64,000 nucleotides of DNA from Rostratula benghalensis (GCA_013399305.1 VXAI01000038.1:3216998-3280997); one strand, 5' to 3'. Positions 37,401 through 50,212 are shown, counted from the stretch's first letter. The notes: a model not told the origin generated them from the sequence alone. Program-made: numbers and translations.

Positions 37401-40400
37401 CCAATATATCCTCCTCCCTGCCGAGCCCCCAGCCCCTCATATCCCAGCTGCTTGATCCCCCAGCCAGGCTGTGCCGGCAGAGAGCCTTCAGCCCCTCTCC
37501 TCAGGCTGGGCCCCAACTGCACACACAGGGAGAGAGCTCCTTGTCCCAAAACCGAATACACAGCAGGTACAAACTGCCCTCCGCTGCAGGTAATGAGAAA
37601 TGCAGGCAAGGGCTGGCCAGTCACTATTTTGCCATCTATCAGGTCTTTACAATTCCAAGAAGGTGTCACTGCCTGGTACACTTAAACCAAACTTATTCTT
37701 CTGTCAGTTTATTGTGAAAATGTTAGCCTTTGCCGCTAACACCCTATTATGCAATTTTAATTTATCTTTGGTCTTACAGGTTATAAAACACCTAATTCAA
37801 ACTGAAACTCAAAATTCAGGTGGACTGAGAAAAGGACCAATACAACTTAGACTCCTCTTAGGAAATGCAGGACCAGGAATGTCGGCTGACACTCCCTCCC
37901 ATTCCTAAGACTGATTTTCTTGCTAATTATAAAAAATAGCTGAAGCAGTCCCCTAAATATTGACCCACAAGTGATCTTAATCTATTATTGCTCACACTTC
38001 TGACTAACTGCCATTTGACAATTGCTGATTTATTACAAGCAGCACTATCCCAGTTGTACTCTCTGAGCAAGATTTGACAGATCCCATCTCTGACATACTT
38101 CTTGCTGACAACACTATCTCCTGCTTCACATGCACCTTGTTTCTTACAGCAAATATTTAAACTACGTAACTGTGTAGATACTTGTAATTGGACCTGGGTA
38201 ACACACAGCCCCTAAATATCAAGTTAAAGACATTAATCAACATGTTTCATCTCTGAAAGACTTGATCAGTAACAGAGTATAGACCCTTTCCATTTTCCCG
38301 CGCAATTAAGTTCAGAGGGCCATTCCCAAATGGTCATATTAGACTGTGTCACAGGTAGAATTTATCACCATTTTTGCAGGTACTGTCCAGATGAAAGGAC
38401 AGTTTGACTGGCTCAGAGACTCCAAAACAACTCCTCTTGGAGACCTTACTGGCTTTTGTGCTGAGGCAAACTCAGCATAAGGTGGCTTGCAATGCTCCTT
38501 TTGCCTTCCCAACCACAAGTAACTGTTCTTCAGACTTGTCTGCTCACATCTCGGGGGTGATTTTGGAGCTGATGAAAATTTAGACTACCAAAAGATACTA
38601 TACTTCCTAGTTTTAGTACTAATAGGACACAATAGTTTGCCTCATGTAATACAGGGCTTTCTGAGAGCATCCAGGTGGGTCTAGTGTGTTCCTGAGGAGA
38701 GCCCCGCAGCCCCACGCTGGCTGCCAGCTTAAACAGGACTAGGCTTTTCACCAGCCAGCACACCACAAGAGAAAAAAACCACCCTAGATACATATAGCTC
38801 TGCTCACAGAATCACCAGAACTGGTTTTTAACTGCTTTAATAAGCATGTCTCATAGCTTCTGTTTCTGGCCCAAATGAGGCCTTACCCTTTCCAGCACAA
38901 CCCTGACAGCAGTAAAACACAGTACTTATAAACCACATTGCTGCTGATACTGTACCGCAGTATTGTTTCCACAGATCCATTACATTCCTCATATTTTCAA
39001 ATATTTAGTGAAAGTAACCAATTAATTTCTATTTCTCTAAAATACACTGTTTGAGCTCATTTAAAGTAACTGCCTATGCAACCACACGACTCTCGGCAGC
39101 TTTGAAGTATTTCTGAATTCAAAATGCAAATTAAATCTGGAGATTTCTTTACAGTTTATTCACAGAAAGTTACAGCTGGTCTACAAGGAAGTCAAATAAG
39201 CATGCCTGTCTTTCATTATTACTCTTTACATTTTGAAATAAACGTCTGAAATTAAGAAAGCTTTAGTTCCCTCAGGTATATACCACAGACTTTTAATTTC
39301 AGTCAAGTAGCCACAGAACAAGGACAAGCCTTGTTAAATCATGGCTGTAATCGTAGCATGTTCTCACAGATTTCTCAGCTCTAGAATCCACAGCTTTTAT
39401 ATAAAGACATTATTAAACACAAAATATATCCTACCTAGTCACCAGGGAACAACTGTATGGCACATAGACTGGCCTTTTTAAATTAACTGAGATAAACCTA
39501 AAACAGTTTTCATAGACATTATTGGTCTCTTCATTCTTTATATGCTTTCTTCATAACTAAATCGATTAGTTCAGTTTTTCCACTACTTGAATAGTACTGG
39601 TAAACAGCCACATAAACAAACCACCTTTTTAACAATTCCATACAAAGTCCCGTAGAGATAAGACAGTAGCTAAAATGCTTGCAACCATTTATGAATCCAA
39701 GTCCTTGAAAGGGATAGAAACGTAAACACAACTCTGCTCCCTCTACTACCCCTGGTTTGGAGATTTCCAAAGGCAGTTTCTGCTGGACCTGTTTGTCCCT
39801 GCCTATGACACCATGACGCAAACACAGATGTTTGCTAGTTGAGGGTGCTTAAGAGGCTTGTCCTCTACTGGACAGCCAGTGGACATTGCTGCACTTTTAT
39901 ACAGGGTATGAGCCACCCCTGAGCCCTGCCACCTTACAGGAATAAAGCCAAGTGACTGTTGCAATGCCTGATGCAAGGCTTGCTGCCTTTTCAAGTGCTC
40001 ACTTCCCTGTGCAGTACGGTCCCAACTCTACCTGTGCTTCAGTCAACTATACAGCAAGCTCTCAAAATTTTTTCCTCTTCTTCACAGTTTCACACACTTA
40101 GGCAGATTAATTCCCTAGACTCATTGAAGAGTCCTTTTGCCTTCATCTATGTAATTAGATAGCAACATAATGATTCTTCCATTACTTGTGATAATCAAGG
40201 GCAAATCAGGCATCTAGCAAGATATGTTGGTCAGAGACAGTTGTCACTGATTATTTTGCATGTAAATCAGTACAAAATGTGTTATGAACACCAATGCGCT
40301 TTAATAACCATTAGCATTTTTTAAAATGTTCTGAGGTGGAATTCAACAATGGAGGAAACTGAATGAAGAATAATTTTTATTATTTTTTTTTGTCTCAGAA

Positions 40401-43400
40401 AAGAACAAAGCTACTATACAGCGATTATAATAAGGAATTATCATAACCTGAGGGAATCTATTAAATTTCAATTAAGAGTATAAACTTCAGGCTATGAAAC
40501 TGAAAGGGACAAACATCCCCTCAGATTAGAATGAAAGGCATCTTACAGAATCAGATCCTAAAGGACTAAATAGATTACATCCCTGCATAAGCTCAAAAAT
40601 CCCAATTCACAATAAGCAGTAAATAGAGCTAGTCTAATTTATTCATGGTGTATTTTATTGTATTCAACAGAATACAACATTATTTTGCTGTGTTGAGTTA
40701 TAAACCCTCACTCATAGAGGTAGCTTTTGATTTCACTTCCATTGCCTTGGGCAAACATGGATGAGGACCCACGAGTCTGTGTCAGACGCTGATTGATTCA
40801 TTTGGGACTGGAAGATAATAGAAACTGCTCAAATTGGCTCCAAGAAAAAGAAATCTGAATTGGGACACTAGGCAAATTGCAAACCAGCTTCGTAATCTTA
40901 ATGTTGAAAATCAGTTTAACAGAAACACAAGGATTTTAATTCAAAATTTTCATGTAAGCTTACCACAGCCCATTACAATTTATCTGTTGGATTAATATTT
41001 AAAGAAATTTTGTGGAGATTCGAGACGCTACAAAGCCGGTTAACACTGGAAGTTTAAAAGGCATGTACTATACATTCATTTATTCATTCCAGAAGCTCAG
41101 TTTCTTTGATGCCATGTGCGTTTTTTCCACTGAGTAGAAGGACCTCATTTAACACACTGTCTTCATACTGTCTTTGTAGTAAGCTATTGCTGATTTGAGC
41201 CCTCAAAGTCAAGATAATGCAATTAGGGAATAAGTACAGGAACAAGAGCAGCAGCATAGCTTTCTGTCACTAGATGGTCATGTATATAAAACACAAGTGA
41301 CAACAATCATTGAGTCCATCTGTAGCGCGCAACTAAGTTGAGTGGAAAGGCTGGGTGGCTCAGAGCAGTCTTACAGCCTTGGCAGCGAGCGCTCCAGCTG
41401 GCAAATGTACTGTATGAGCAATATAAACACACCTTAATCTTTAAATATTGATAGGGAAGGAAGAGATAATTTTTCTACCTCTGTCCTGTTCCTGCACCTT
41501 AACCTCCAGCTCTTTCATTGTATCATCAGTCATGTAAGAGATTAGGGCTTACAAGAAGTCTCTCAAGGGGGCATTAGGAAAAGAGGATAAATCGGACAGC
41601 TTGGCATAAAGACATCCCGCCTTTCAAGTGCAGCTGTCTATGAGATGAAGCTCATTCTCATGTATTTTTAACAGCAGGTTTGGTACCACCACACAGCACA
41701 TACACAAACTAAAGAAACTGAAGCTGGAAATAAACAGGAAATCAAACATAAATACTATGAACAAATGAAGACCAGAGTACTGACAAATCACAACAATAGT
41801 TTTCTTGAATTTCATTAAATCATAGATTTCTGCTTTGAAGACTGTTTTAACTTGACAGACAATGCATACCCTGCTGTGAAAGGTGAAAAACAGAAACACA
41901 AGATAGAGAGTACACTGTGTTTTATGGTACTTAACTACTTATAGGTACAATAATTTTGGGATAATAAAAGCTTGCATTCTATAATTAAAATAAACAAATA
42001 CACATATAGCAAACATAAAATGCCTTGAAGCTCCCAACACTTTTATCCATGTTTGTCTTATATATGAAAAAACCTATGGATATTGTTAGGTGTAACACCT
42101 GCCACACAGCAACTCAAAATACTACTACTTGCTGGAGATTCAAAAATTGGTTGTATAGTGCATTCCCGTGTGATACTTTGAGAGTAGAATGTGTACGATA
42201 TTGAAATATTAAGGGAGTCAATGAAATTGCTCCATGCAAACAAAAGCTCAATTATTTTGTCTTTCCAGTTCAGACGGCAAGTACAAGGGGACCCTTAGAT
42301 TCCTCGGTGCCTGCATCCCATGAGGCTGTTAACACAGCCAGCTGGGGAGAGCCTTGGTCCAGGCGCAATCAGAGATCACTGGTCCCTGCTAAATTGTTCT
42401 CGTGTCCCAATTACTCACCCGGAAACCTCTTGGCCCACAATAACAGTTTCTCCACAACACTGTCAGGCACCACCTTGACCTTTAAGAACTACTGTGTGAA
42501 CTGCAGTGTCTGCATCACATGTGAGGAACAGGACTGATTGTTACCTCAGAAACCCTGCTGCAGACCACTGCCTACAATGTACTTAACTGAATTGCCTTCC
42601 TTTCCTGAGAACTTACCTGTACTGATCACATAGCTTAAGATATTTTTGGCCAGTTTATTAGGGGTTTTTTTGAACTTCATTATGCCTGAGTTCTTTTAAA
42701 CTCTGTATATGTTCCAAGGCTTTGCACTATCAGCAGTCTCCTCTTTCACTGTATAGCAACTGCCAATTTACAGCCACCTCCTTCTCACCTTTGCTCTACA
42801 ATCAAGGTACATTACACTGGTTCTTTCTGCCAGCTAATTTAAACACTTCAATGTAAGTTATTATGTTTACGTTCATTTCCTCTACCACTCCTATCTAAAT
42901 AACTTCTTGAGATTTTTTTCACTTTTTTACACACTCACTCCCAGTATTTTTTGTGTGTGTATAAATATGGATGAAATATATGACATATATCAAACCAATG
43001 CCTAAATATCACACATTACTTTGTTAGATATTTTAAAACAAATATTGAAAGGTGTCTTCTAGATGCATTACAGCTAATACTTAAGCTTCTTTTACACCCT
43101 GCTGGTGTATGGCATGCTTATGGTTTTAAACACACTTCTGCCCCGTGGCCTGATAACTTCCAAATTGAAGTGCAGAGTCCTTGCTTTTCCTGCACTGCCA
43201 GGGCAGGGAAAACTACAGTTCCAGATGCTTGAACAAGCAGTACAAATACTGTGCCCCTCTGGTCCTAGTTCATGAGCTACTGTTTCAGGGCCAGAAATAA
43301 ACTGGCAAAAAGGTAATTCTGAAAAAAATACTTCTCTGGAACTGCAACCCCACAACCCATACAGTAAACTATTTTTAGCTATGGTTGACTTGAAACCATG

Positions 43401-46400
43401 CAAAAGCATCTCCAGCCTGTGAGCTGAGAAACAAGGATACAACCCATGGTTTTCAGCTCCACGTGCCCATTATACTGACACCACTACCCAATAACTGGAT
43501 GAAAAATAAGAACTGTAGGCACAAGGAACAGGCCAAATGTTGAAAGCTGTTCTGTGATTGACAGCCTTTATCTTGGTTTTATGAACCTTTTTAATCATTA
43601 CAGTTATACTTCTCCATTTGAACTGTCCTAAAACATGCTGTAGGGGGATGCCTTTTCTATTCATGGTGATGTAAAAGCCCTTGTATTTGATTATTAAATA
43701 AAATAGGAACATGTAAATCAATGACAGAATGTCCTGGTTTTAGTGTTATTTAGAAGTATTAATACAACTGTGTATTAATAATAGAAGAAGAAAAAATACA
43801 AGTCATAACTGAAACAGAAAACAACAAGATTAACAATTTCATTTAGCTTCTGGAAGCCCTCACTCCATATTTGTACATTAGCGAGGAATCGTTGCTTCCA
43901 TATTTTCAAACTTTACTCCTACTGGGGAATTTTCCACACTGCCAGAAATAAACCACCTTTTAATGATGGTCTTGTTTTCAAAATTTGGGTGGTCCTTAAT
44001 TCCTCCTTTTGTTGATTCTGCATAATTAGGGAATGGAGGGGTAATGAGGCAAAGACTTAATCCAAAGTAGTATGGCTGCAGGCAATTTCTCTAAGGCCAC
44101 AGAGTAAAAATACAGAGAAGTAAACAGGCAGGTTGCAGAAATAATGAAAATGCTTTAAGGAGCACATACACTTACGTTGGAGAGTGACTATCAGGATTTG
44201 GAGGGTCTGCATGTGGAAATGAGAAAGAGTAAAGGTCCCCAAGCTGACTACTATTAAGCAGTAGCATATTGAAGCTGTGTTCTCTGGTACAACACATTAA
44301 CTGAGTTGAAACATCTTGAGAACGTTTATAACAGCAACTGAGTAAGAGTTGGCAATGTTGTGCCATGTACAGAGAACCTAGCAGCTAAGACACCCGACAG
44401 CTTAGGTAATCTCTGGACTCTGCTTCATCCATTGCACAGTGTAGACACGTCTGCAAATAGCATCACCAACAAGTTCCTGATGAAATCTTTATTTTTAAGG
44501 TACAAATACATCTACAGGCACTACAGACAGAAACAGAATATCAAGCGCCCAAGTGATTACCATAACCACAGAAAAACTGTATCATGAATAAAAAAACCCA
44601 CCCCACCAAAAACTTGCACCATAGTACATGTAAAGAACTTCAGTACAGAAGTATCAATTTCAATACTTCTAGTAAAAATGGTGGCTCTGTTTTGCAGAAA
44701 CTACCAGCATACTTCATAGATATTCAGATTCTCTGGTGCATCAAATGGCTCCTCCTTGAGTTATACATCCTTCTTTCAAATGGGACTAGCTCACATCTGA
44801 AAAAACATGAACTGCTCAAAGGGGAGTGCTGGATTACATCTGACAAATTTCAGCTTCAATCCATTTTCTCTCAAAAGCCCTTAATATCCCACTATTACTG
44901 ACAAACACAGCATCTTGAACAACATGCATATCAGAAAGATTTGATAGTGTCTGTTAACTTTATCCTGAAGGGTGAATGCCACCATGAGCTATTCTTAGCA
45001 AAATGTAAGAAGAAATAAGAAATTAGAGTTTCTTAAACAGTTATTGAAAACTGGGGGTTTTTGCTGCAATATGTACCTTGATTCAAATCTTTAGACATGC
45101 AGTATAAATGGTCAGAAGCATTAATTATTATACAATTAAGACCTGGTCTTGTATTCAACCAAATCTACTGTCAATTAGAAATGCTGTAGTAGTAGTAGTA
45201 AGTAACCATGTTGTCAATTACATTTTTTAGGTTTTACAATACGGTGCAGCTGAAGTTTTTTATTTATATTAACACAAATGCTCGTTCCTCATTTCACTTA
45301 TTCCCGTTAACATTTGTCCACATGGTAAAAGCCTGAAGGAATCACACTGTAAAGGTAAGTATGGAAAACCAAAGTAAGTCTTGAGCTATGACACTTTTCT
45401 CAAAAAACTATGGAAAAGAAAAATCTGTTCAACGTAATGTATGGGGGAGAAGTTTCAAGCTACATTTTTATGGCAAAGTTGTCACCCCAAAGCTGGCTAA
45501 AACACAAGGCAACATGTAAATGTGCATAAAATTGGTAAATGAAGGCTCTGTTGTGCATGAAGAAACACTGAGTAATTTCTAAACCACAGCCTGGGCGAAT
45601 TATAGCTATGGATTAGAAATTGTGTTCCAAACAGTGCTCTACTGAGCGTGAGGTGGTGTGAACAATAGGATAACGCAGCTGTAGTACATAAGACTGTGGC
45701 CCTCTTGTTGTACTTTCTTTCTGGACAATTCTCACAAATATCAGACTGTAGCTGTCAGTTACACATGAAGGCAATCTGCCTACTGATTTTCCATTATAAC
45801 CTCCATTTTTTCATATTCTATTTTCTACAAGTACTACATGTTTGATGGTAATTCCACAGAAAAGTACAATACTGACACGTGCAGATGAAGCACGTGCGGT
45901 TTCTTATCTACCACAATTACATCACACTCTTTGGAGTTATCGCCAATGCCAAGACTTATCAAACCATAAGATCCCGTATTCACTGTTATTCACATGCTGT
46001 AGTATCTATGAGGCAGTTAGTGTCACAGTAATCTACCAGTGAATGCCAAGAAAGAAGATGTATACAAAACAGCAGTGATGAAAACAGGATGGATTATCAG
46101 CTATGCATTGGCAACACAGTAGGCACATACAGGGCAACACATGCAGCAAAGTAATGTATTCTTAAAAAATTCCACGATAAAGTGGAAGGAAGCCAATGTT
46201 ACTAGTGTAGACCAAGACAGAATGATGAGGCTGAAGTAAGGGAGAGCAGAAATATCAATAGCATCACCTCACCAGGACACAGTAAGAAACATTCTTCTCA
46301 AGTGAGTTAATTCCTAACAGTTAAGAGACCAAAGTTACTGACCTACTGGTTTTGTGGACCCCAGTGGTCAGGAGGGAAAGTGTAGTATTATGGACAAGTT

Positions 46401-46680
46401 ACTCAGTGAGACAACAGTAAAAACTCACTTGGAAAGTTCTGGCTCAAAGAGCCACCGCTGAGGGAAAGCAGCTGTTTGACACCGACCCCAAGTAGCTGCT
46501 GCTTGGCCTGCGCCCAGCGACTGCTCAGCACCGCCACACACCCAGAGCAGCAGATACCATTTATGTTTCTCCGTTGCAGAATGGCTTTTCACATGTTTTA
46601 CAGCAGAGAAAATTACTTTCATAGTACCTTTCCTGTAGAGATCAACACACAACAACTGCCTCAAGCACTCGCTGAAGACC
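34418..46680. other. Unique DNA with one GC-rich patch
   Basis: No repeat family recognised over 12 kb. A patch at about 37340-37620 is much richer in G+C than its surroundings and is open in a frame on both strands (107 and 109 codons), but neither product resembles a known protein. Near 41283 a TATATAAAA box precedes a short sequence with several CpGs. A (GTA)5 run lies at 45185-45201. Otherwise I see nothing. Confidence 0.5.
45185..45201. repeat. Short (GTA)n microsatellite
   Basis: Five GTA units in a row (gtagtagtagtagta). It is too short to say more. Confidence 0.7.
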
Positions 46681-46826
46681 GTCCACGGAACAAGGGAACA
46701 AGGCTGCTGTGGGAGCGGAGCGGCGCAGCCCGGCCCGGCCCCCGGCGGAGCGGCGGCCCCAGAACCCGGCGATCCGAGGGGACCCGCAACCATGGCCGGG
46801 GAGCGCTTCTCTGGGCCGGCTCCCTT

Positions 46827-47060
46827 ACCTTGCAGGACTGCGAGTTCCCGCTGGGTCACCGCCACTCAGGACTCCAGGGCGCCCCTGCCCACATCCCGCT
46901 TCCAGAACGTTCCAGAGAGAACTGCGCGGGACAAGGCACCTGAGGCGCGAGCCGGCGGGCGGGCGGCGGCCGCGGCCCCGGGAGCCGACAGCGGTGCTGG
47001 ATGAGGCGGAGGTACCTCCGTCTGCCTGCCCTCCCGCTCGGTCCCATGAGATGTGGCAAA
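46827..47060 (-). other. Possible non-coding first exon, minus strand
   Basis: On the minus strand the CpG island ends in CCTGCAAG|GTAAGGGAG, a near-consensus 5' splice site whose GT lies at 46825-46826. A first exon starting somewhere in the island and ending at 46827 would fit a typical CpG promoter. Frames leading into the donor either stop within about 15 codons (the ATG at 46895 gives 12 codons then TGA) or stay open without a recognisable product. I therefore infer mainly 5' untranslated sequence, with coding sequence in a downstream exon further left. The start is not visible and 47060 is only the approximate island edge. No transcript evidence is available, so this could be a chance donor. 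Confidence 0.35.
46899..46913. promoter_or_regulatory. Heat-shock element (HSF site)
   Basis: The sequence cTTCcaGAAcgTTCc matches three perfect inverted nGAAn pentamers, the minimum consensus for a heat-shock factor trimer. A degenerate fourth unit (aGAga) follows. The motif by itself is expected about once in a few windows of this size by chance. Its position inside the CpG island makes a regulatory role plausible. That it drives heat-inducible transcription is inference. Confidence 0.45.
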
Positions 47061-47100
47061 TGGTTCCAGCCGCCCACGGAAAACAGGCCGCTGGGTACGG

Positions 47101-48029
47101 GTCTGTACTCAGTCCTTCAAGGAAATCAAAATATTGCCAAGAAGACAAATCCTGTATTTTCTTCTCGAATTTGTACGTAATTTACTATTTCAAACAAATA
47201 TACATCAATAGCCAGATTTGTAGCTTTTTAGTTATTTAACTGACTTTTAACATACAGTGTTTTCTAAATTTGAACGTATTATGGCAAGTATTTGGCATCT
47301 TTCAGTGCTTATTGTATTCATTGCTATCTCTTGTCAGAAAAAAAAAATCTAGGATTTATCATTAAATACTCTTTTTTTTTTTTTTCATCCAGACCAATGA
47401 TGCTTAGAAAATAGTTTATATTCCTTAGTAGAAGACATTCAATGATTGAATTTGGTAATTGGCAGATCAAGCTGGTAACATTCTGGTCAGACTTGTGACA
47501 GCTATGTTCCTGGTAAAGGCTGAATGCCCCCATGCTGTCCATCTTTACTTTTCACTGAATAGAACAATTCCAGAAGAACAAACTCTAGCTTCTAATTGTT
47601 TCTTATTTGTTAAATTTAATGGGAACTGCAATAACCACTAGACTTAAAGGTTCTTCTGCAGACATTTAAAAGAGAATAAATTCTCAGAGGGACACAGTAA
47701 TCTGCTAAGTTACTTGTTAGGAGAATTGATGGGAAACAAGGCTGAAAGGGATATTTCGAAAGGCAATGAGGCCAGAGCTAATAGCATCTGGTACTATCTA
47801 ACCAGTTCTTACAAAGCTGTGGTGGCAGAGACTATACAACCTCTACAGACCATCTATTCTGGTATCTCCAAGGGTCTGGATGTCTATTTTCACATTTTCA
47901 GTTTAGTATTTTCAACTATTTACCATACTCAGAGAAAGGATTATTGCCTTTCCTTTTACATCAGCTAATTATGCACTGGAAGGCTCCATGCGGTGTACAG
48001 CAAAATAAAAAAAAGCCCGCATTTTCTGG
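47101..48029. other. AT-rich DNA right of the CpG island
   Basis: Base composition drops abruptly back to AT-rich. Contains a T14 run at 47372-47385. No exon or repeat family is recognised. Confidence 0.5.
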
Positions 48030-48640
48030 TGTCTCATTTCCAGTCAGGTTTTCCTCTGAACTCTTGCTCTAGTCCACATCCTTACTTTAAAACATGGTGC
48101 CCAAAATTGGGAGTATTCTCCCTCAGATTTTAGTAGCAATGAGATTGCACAGACTGCCTCATGTTTTGTTTCTTGGTTTGGCCGTTTTTTTAACAGATCC
48201 TGTTTCCTGTTAATACATTCCCCTATGATATGAGCTTCTTTCAGAAAAATGTGAAATTACACCATCTTCATCTGCTAACCTTATTATTGGTCATATCCTG
48301 TACTACAGACCCATTTCTTAGCCTGTTTCTCTGCAACATTTATTTGTGAGGCTGATTCACCAATGCTTGGGTGTAGAACACTGTATTTCAAACTTCAAAT
48401 TTTGAGTAATTTGGGGGAGTTGTTTCCAAGCATCTCAAGATCACTTTGAATTCTAATCATGTCCCAAGGTATACATCTGCTGTCACATGTAACTGTAATA
48501 GTCACTCTTAATTCTATTGTCTGTGTCTAATGGAAATGTTGAGTTGTGCCACCTATCTCTTTGTAACCACACCTGATACATTTTTCTAATCTGACAGTGA
48601 ACCACTAAAAATTACTCTGGGAATTGTTTTGTCAAACACT
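48030..48640 (-). mobile_element. Ancient CR1 LINE, sauropsid type, minus strand
   Basis: A heavily decayed but collinear match over about 600 bases to the inverted CR1 ORF2 of the kind I recall from turtles and crocodilians. In order: gtcaggttttcc, gtccacatcctta then atggtgcccaaaattgg (family: gtggtgcccagaactgg), cctgttaatacattcc, cagacccatttct, tcactttgaattctaatcatg (family: atcattttgaattttaatcct), and gtgaaccactaaaaattactctgggaa near 48597. Stops and small indels fill every frame. Divergence is much higher than in the other CR1 copies here, so the insertion probably predates modern birds. The family name is from memory of the consensus, not a search. Confidence 0.75.
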
Positions 48641-50212
48641 TTGTCATCAATCACAATGATGTTTTTTCCCCCTCCAAAGTTGGGGAAGATTTCAAAGTAT
48701 AATTGGAATGTTTAGCAATTAAACTACATGTGATTAATGTAGCGAATATAGGACACACATAAAAAACATTTATCAGGAATAGGTAATAGCAATATGTGTC
48801 TGATACAGGAAAGATATAATCTTCTATAAGAAACAGTCTAGAAAGCTGCATAGATTGCAAAACTTACCTCAAGCAGAGCTTAAATTTCTGTCTTTTCTTA
48901 CCAAAATCAGTTTCCTCCTGTATGTCTCCGTTCATGTATTTTCACCAAGTGCATGATTTAGTAGTTCTGAAAGAGTGTTTCTGGAATTCTTCTATTCAAC
49001 ATTCTTCTCTACTACAGCTATTAGAAGAGTGTATTCACTTACCCTCCAATAGGTGCTTTCCTCCAACTGCAAAGCAGTTGTCATTCATTACACCTTATTC
49101 TACTAACTCAAAAGCTTCAGGTGTCATTGGCTTTTATATTTCCCTTGTTTTTGAGAACTGATCATGATAAATCCAATATATACAAATTATTTGTATATGA
49201 AGTATTTAGGAAAAAAATGGAAATATACTCTTAGAGAACAAACTTATTTGATTTGAACCAGTTCTTGTCTTACATGTTTCTGACATACTGAATACCTGCT
49301 ACACAACATGACATTTCCAACAACTTCATACTAAACAAGCTGTCCCCTTCATTCTGTTGTCTTTATTTACTTAATATGCCCTATAGCTAGGTACTGAAAA
49401 TTAACTGATACTGGATTTTTCACAGCATTTCTTAATACTTTCTTACTTATACTCCTCATTAATAAATGGCTAACTTGAGATTAGAGGTAGCATTCTGTTG
49501 AGCTCACTAGTAACTTTAAGGGTGCTATTGGCAGCCTACTGATAGATACAGCAGGAACTTTTGTCAAAAGATACATTTCTTATTCTGTTTCCTTCTTGCA
49601 GTACTAAGAACTGACAGTGGAGAGAATTCACTTCACTTACAAAATTGATTAGTTTGGAAACAATCACTTGTGTAATTAAGATAGGTCAGGCCAAGTTTCT
49701 TTATAAATAATTCATCAGGAAACTACTCTATAAAAAGCTAGAGAAATGTCACTCCAGGTGCATTCTTTTTAAACTATTTCTGTATAAATCAATTAAGGTG
49801 TTTTATTTTGACACCCGGTGTCAGTATTTACAAAACTTGGATAGACAAGTCCATCCCTGCAGCATGCATTTGCAAATAACTTTACTCATTAATGTTTAAT
49901 TAAGACAGAGGAAAACTGTCCTTGATATTTTGCTGCAATTAGTGCTCTCTATACCCCACTGACTTTCCATGATGAATTACTTTTCAAATGCAAAGTGAAG
50001 TGATTAAATAAAGCTGAAGATTCTCTAGCCATTGCACATTGCCCATCCTACACTTTTAAGTAGATACAAAATGTATTGCTCAGCTGCAGCTGATGACTAG
50101 TTGGTAAAAATGTAATAAGACACTATGCTAGCCATCTGAATGGGTAGGGAAAAAACAAGTTATCTATTTTTTACATTTTTGCCATACTCTTGATAGGAGG
50201 GTTCAATGTCCT
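48641..50212. other. AT-rich unique DNA
   Basis: Short random ORFs only. No repeat or gene signal recognised. Confidence 0.5.

Larger units (their letters stand above)
46690..47100. promoter_or_regulatory. CpG island, probable promoter
   Basis: This is a sharply bounded GC-rich block with, by my hand count, roughly 40 CpG dinucleotides in about 400 bases, while the flanking kilobases have almost none. It contains GGGCGG/Sp1-type sites (near 46950-46970), a perfect three-unit heat-shock element (46899-46913), a 14-bp palindrome (47007-47020) and an ATG in good Kozak context on the plus strand (46792). In birds, unmethylated islands of this kind usually mark promoters of broadly expressed genes. 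Several overlapping frames are open on both strands, but this follows from high G+C, and none encodes a protein I recognise. Direction is undecided. The strong splice donor on the minus strand favours leftward transcription, and bidirectional firing is possible. Confidence 0.8.

Noticed and set aside
38806..38826. cagaatcaccagaactgg resembling an inverted CR1 tail
   Set aside because: Too short and no flanking CR1 sequence.
43369..43378. CTATTTTTAG, a perfect MEF2 consensus
   Set aside because: Expected about once per 64 kb by chance, and it has no supporting motif nearby.
43725..43745. tgtcctggttttagtg resembling the 5' start of an avian LTR
   Set aside because: Similarity ends after about 12 bases and the following sequence does not match an LTR.
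46425..47239. Several ORFs of 70 to 176 codons on both strands across the CpG island
   Set aside because: They overlap one another on both strands and are Pro/Arg/Gly/Ala-rich because of base composition. The plus 176-codon frame runs on into AT-rich sequence with an unrelated tail, and no known family is visible. The ATG at 46792 has good Kozak context but its 70-codon product is not recognisable.
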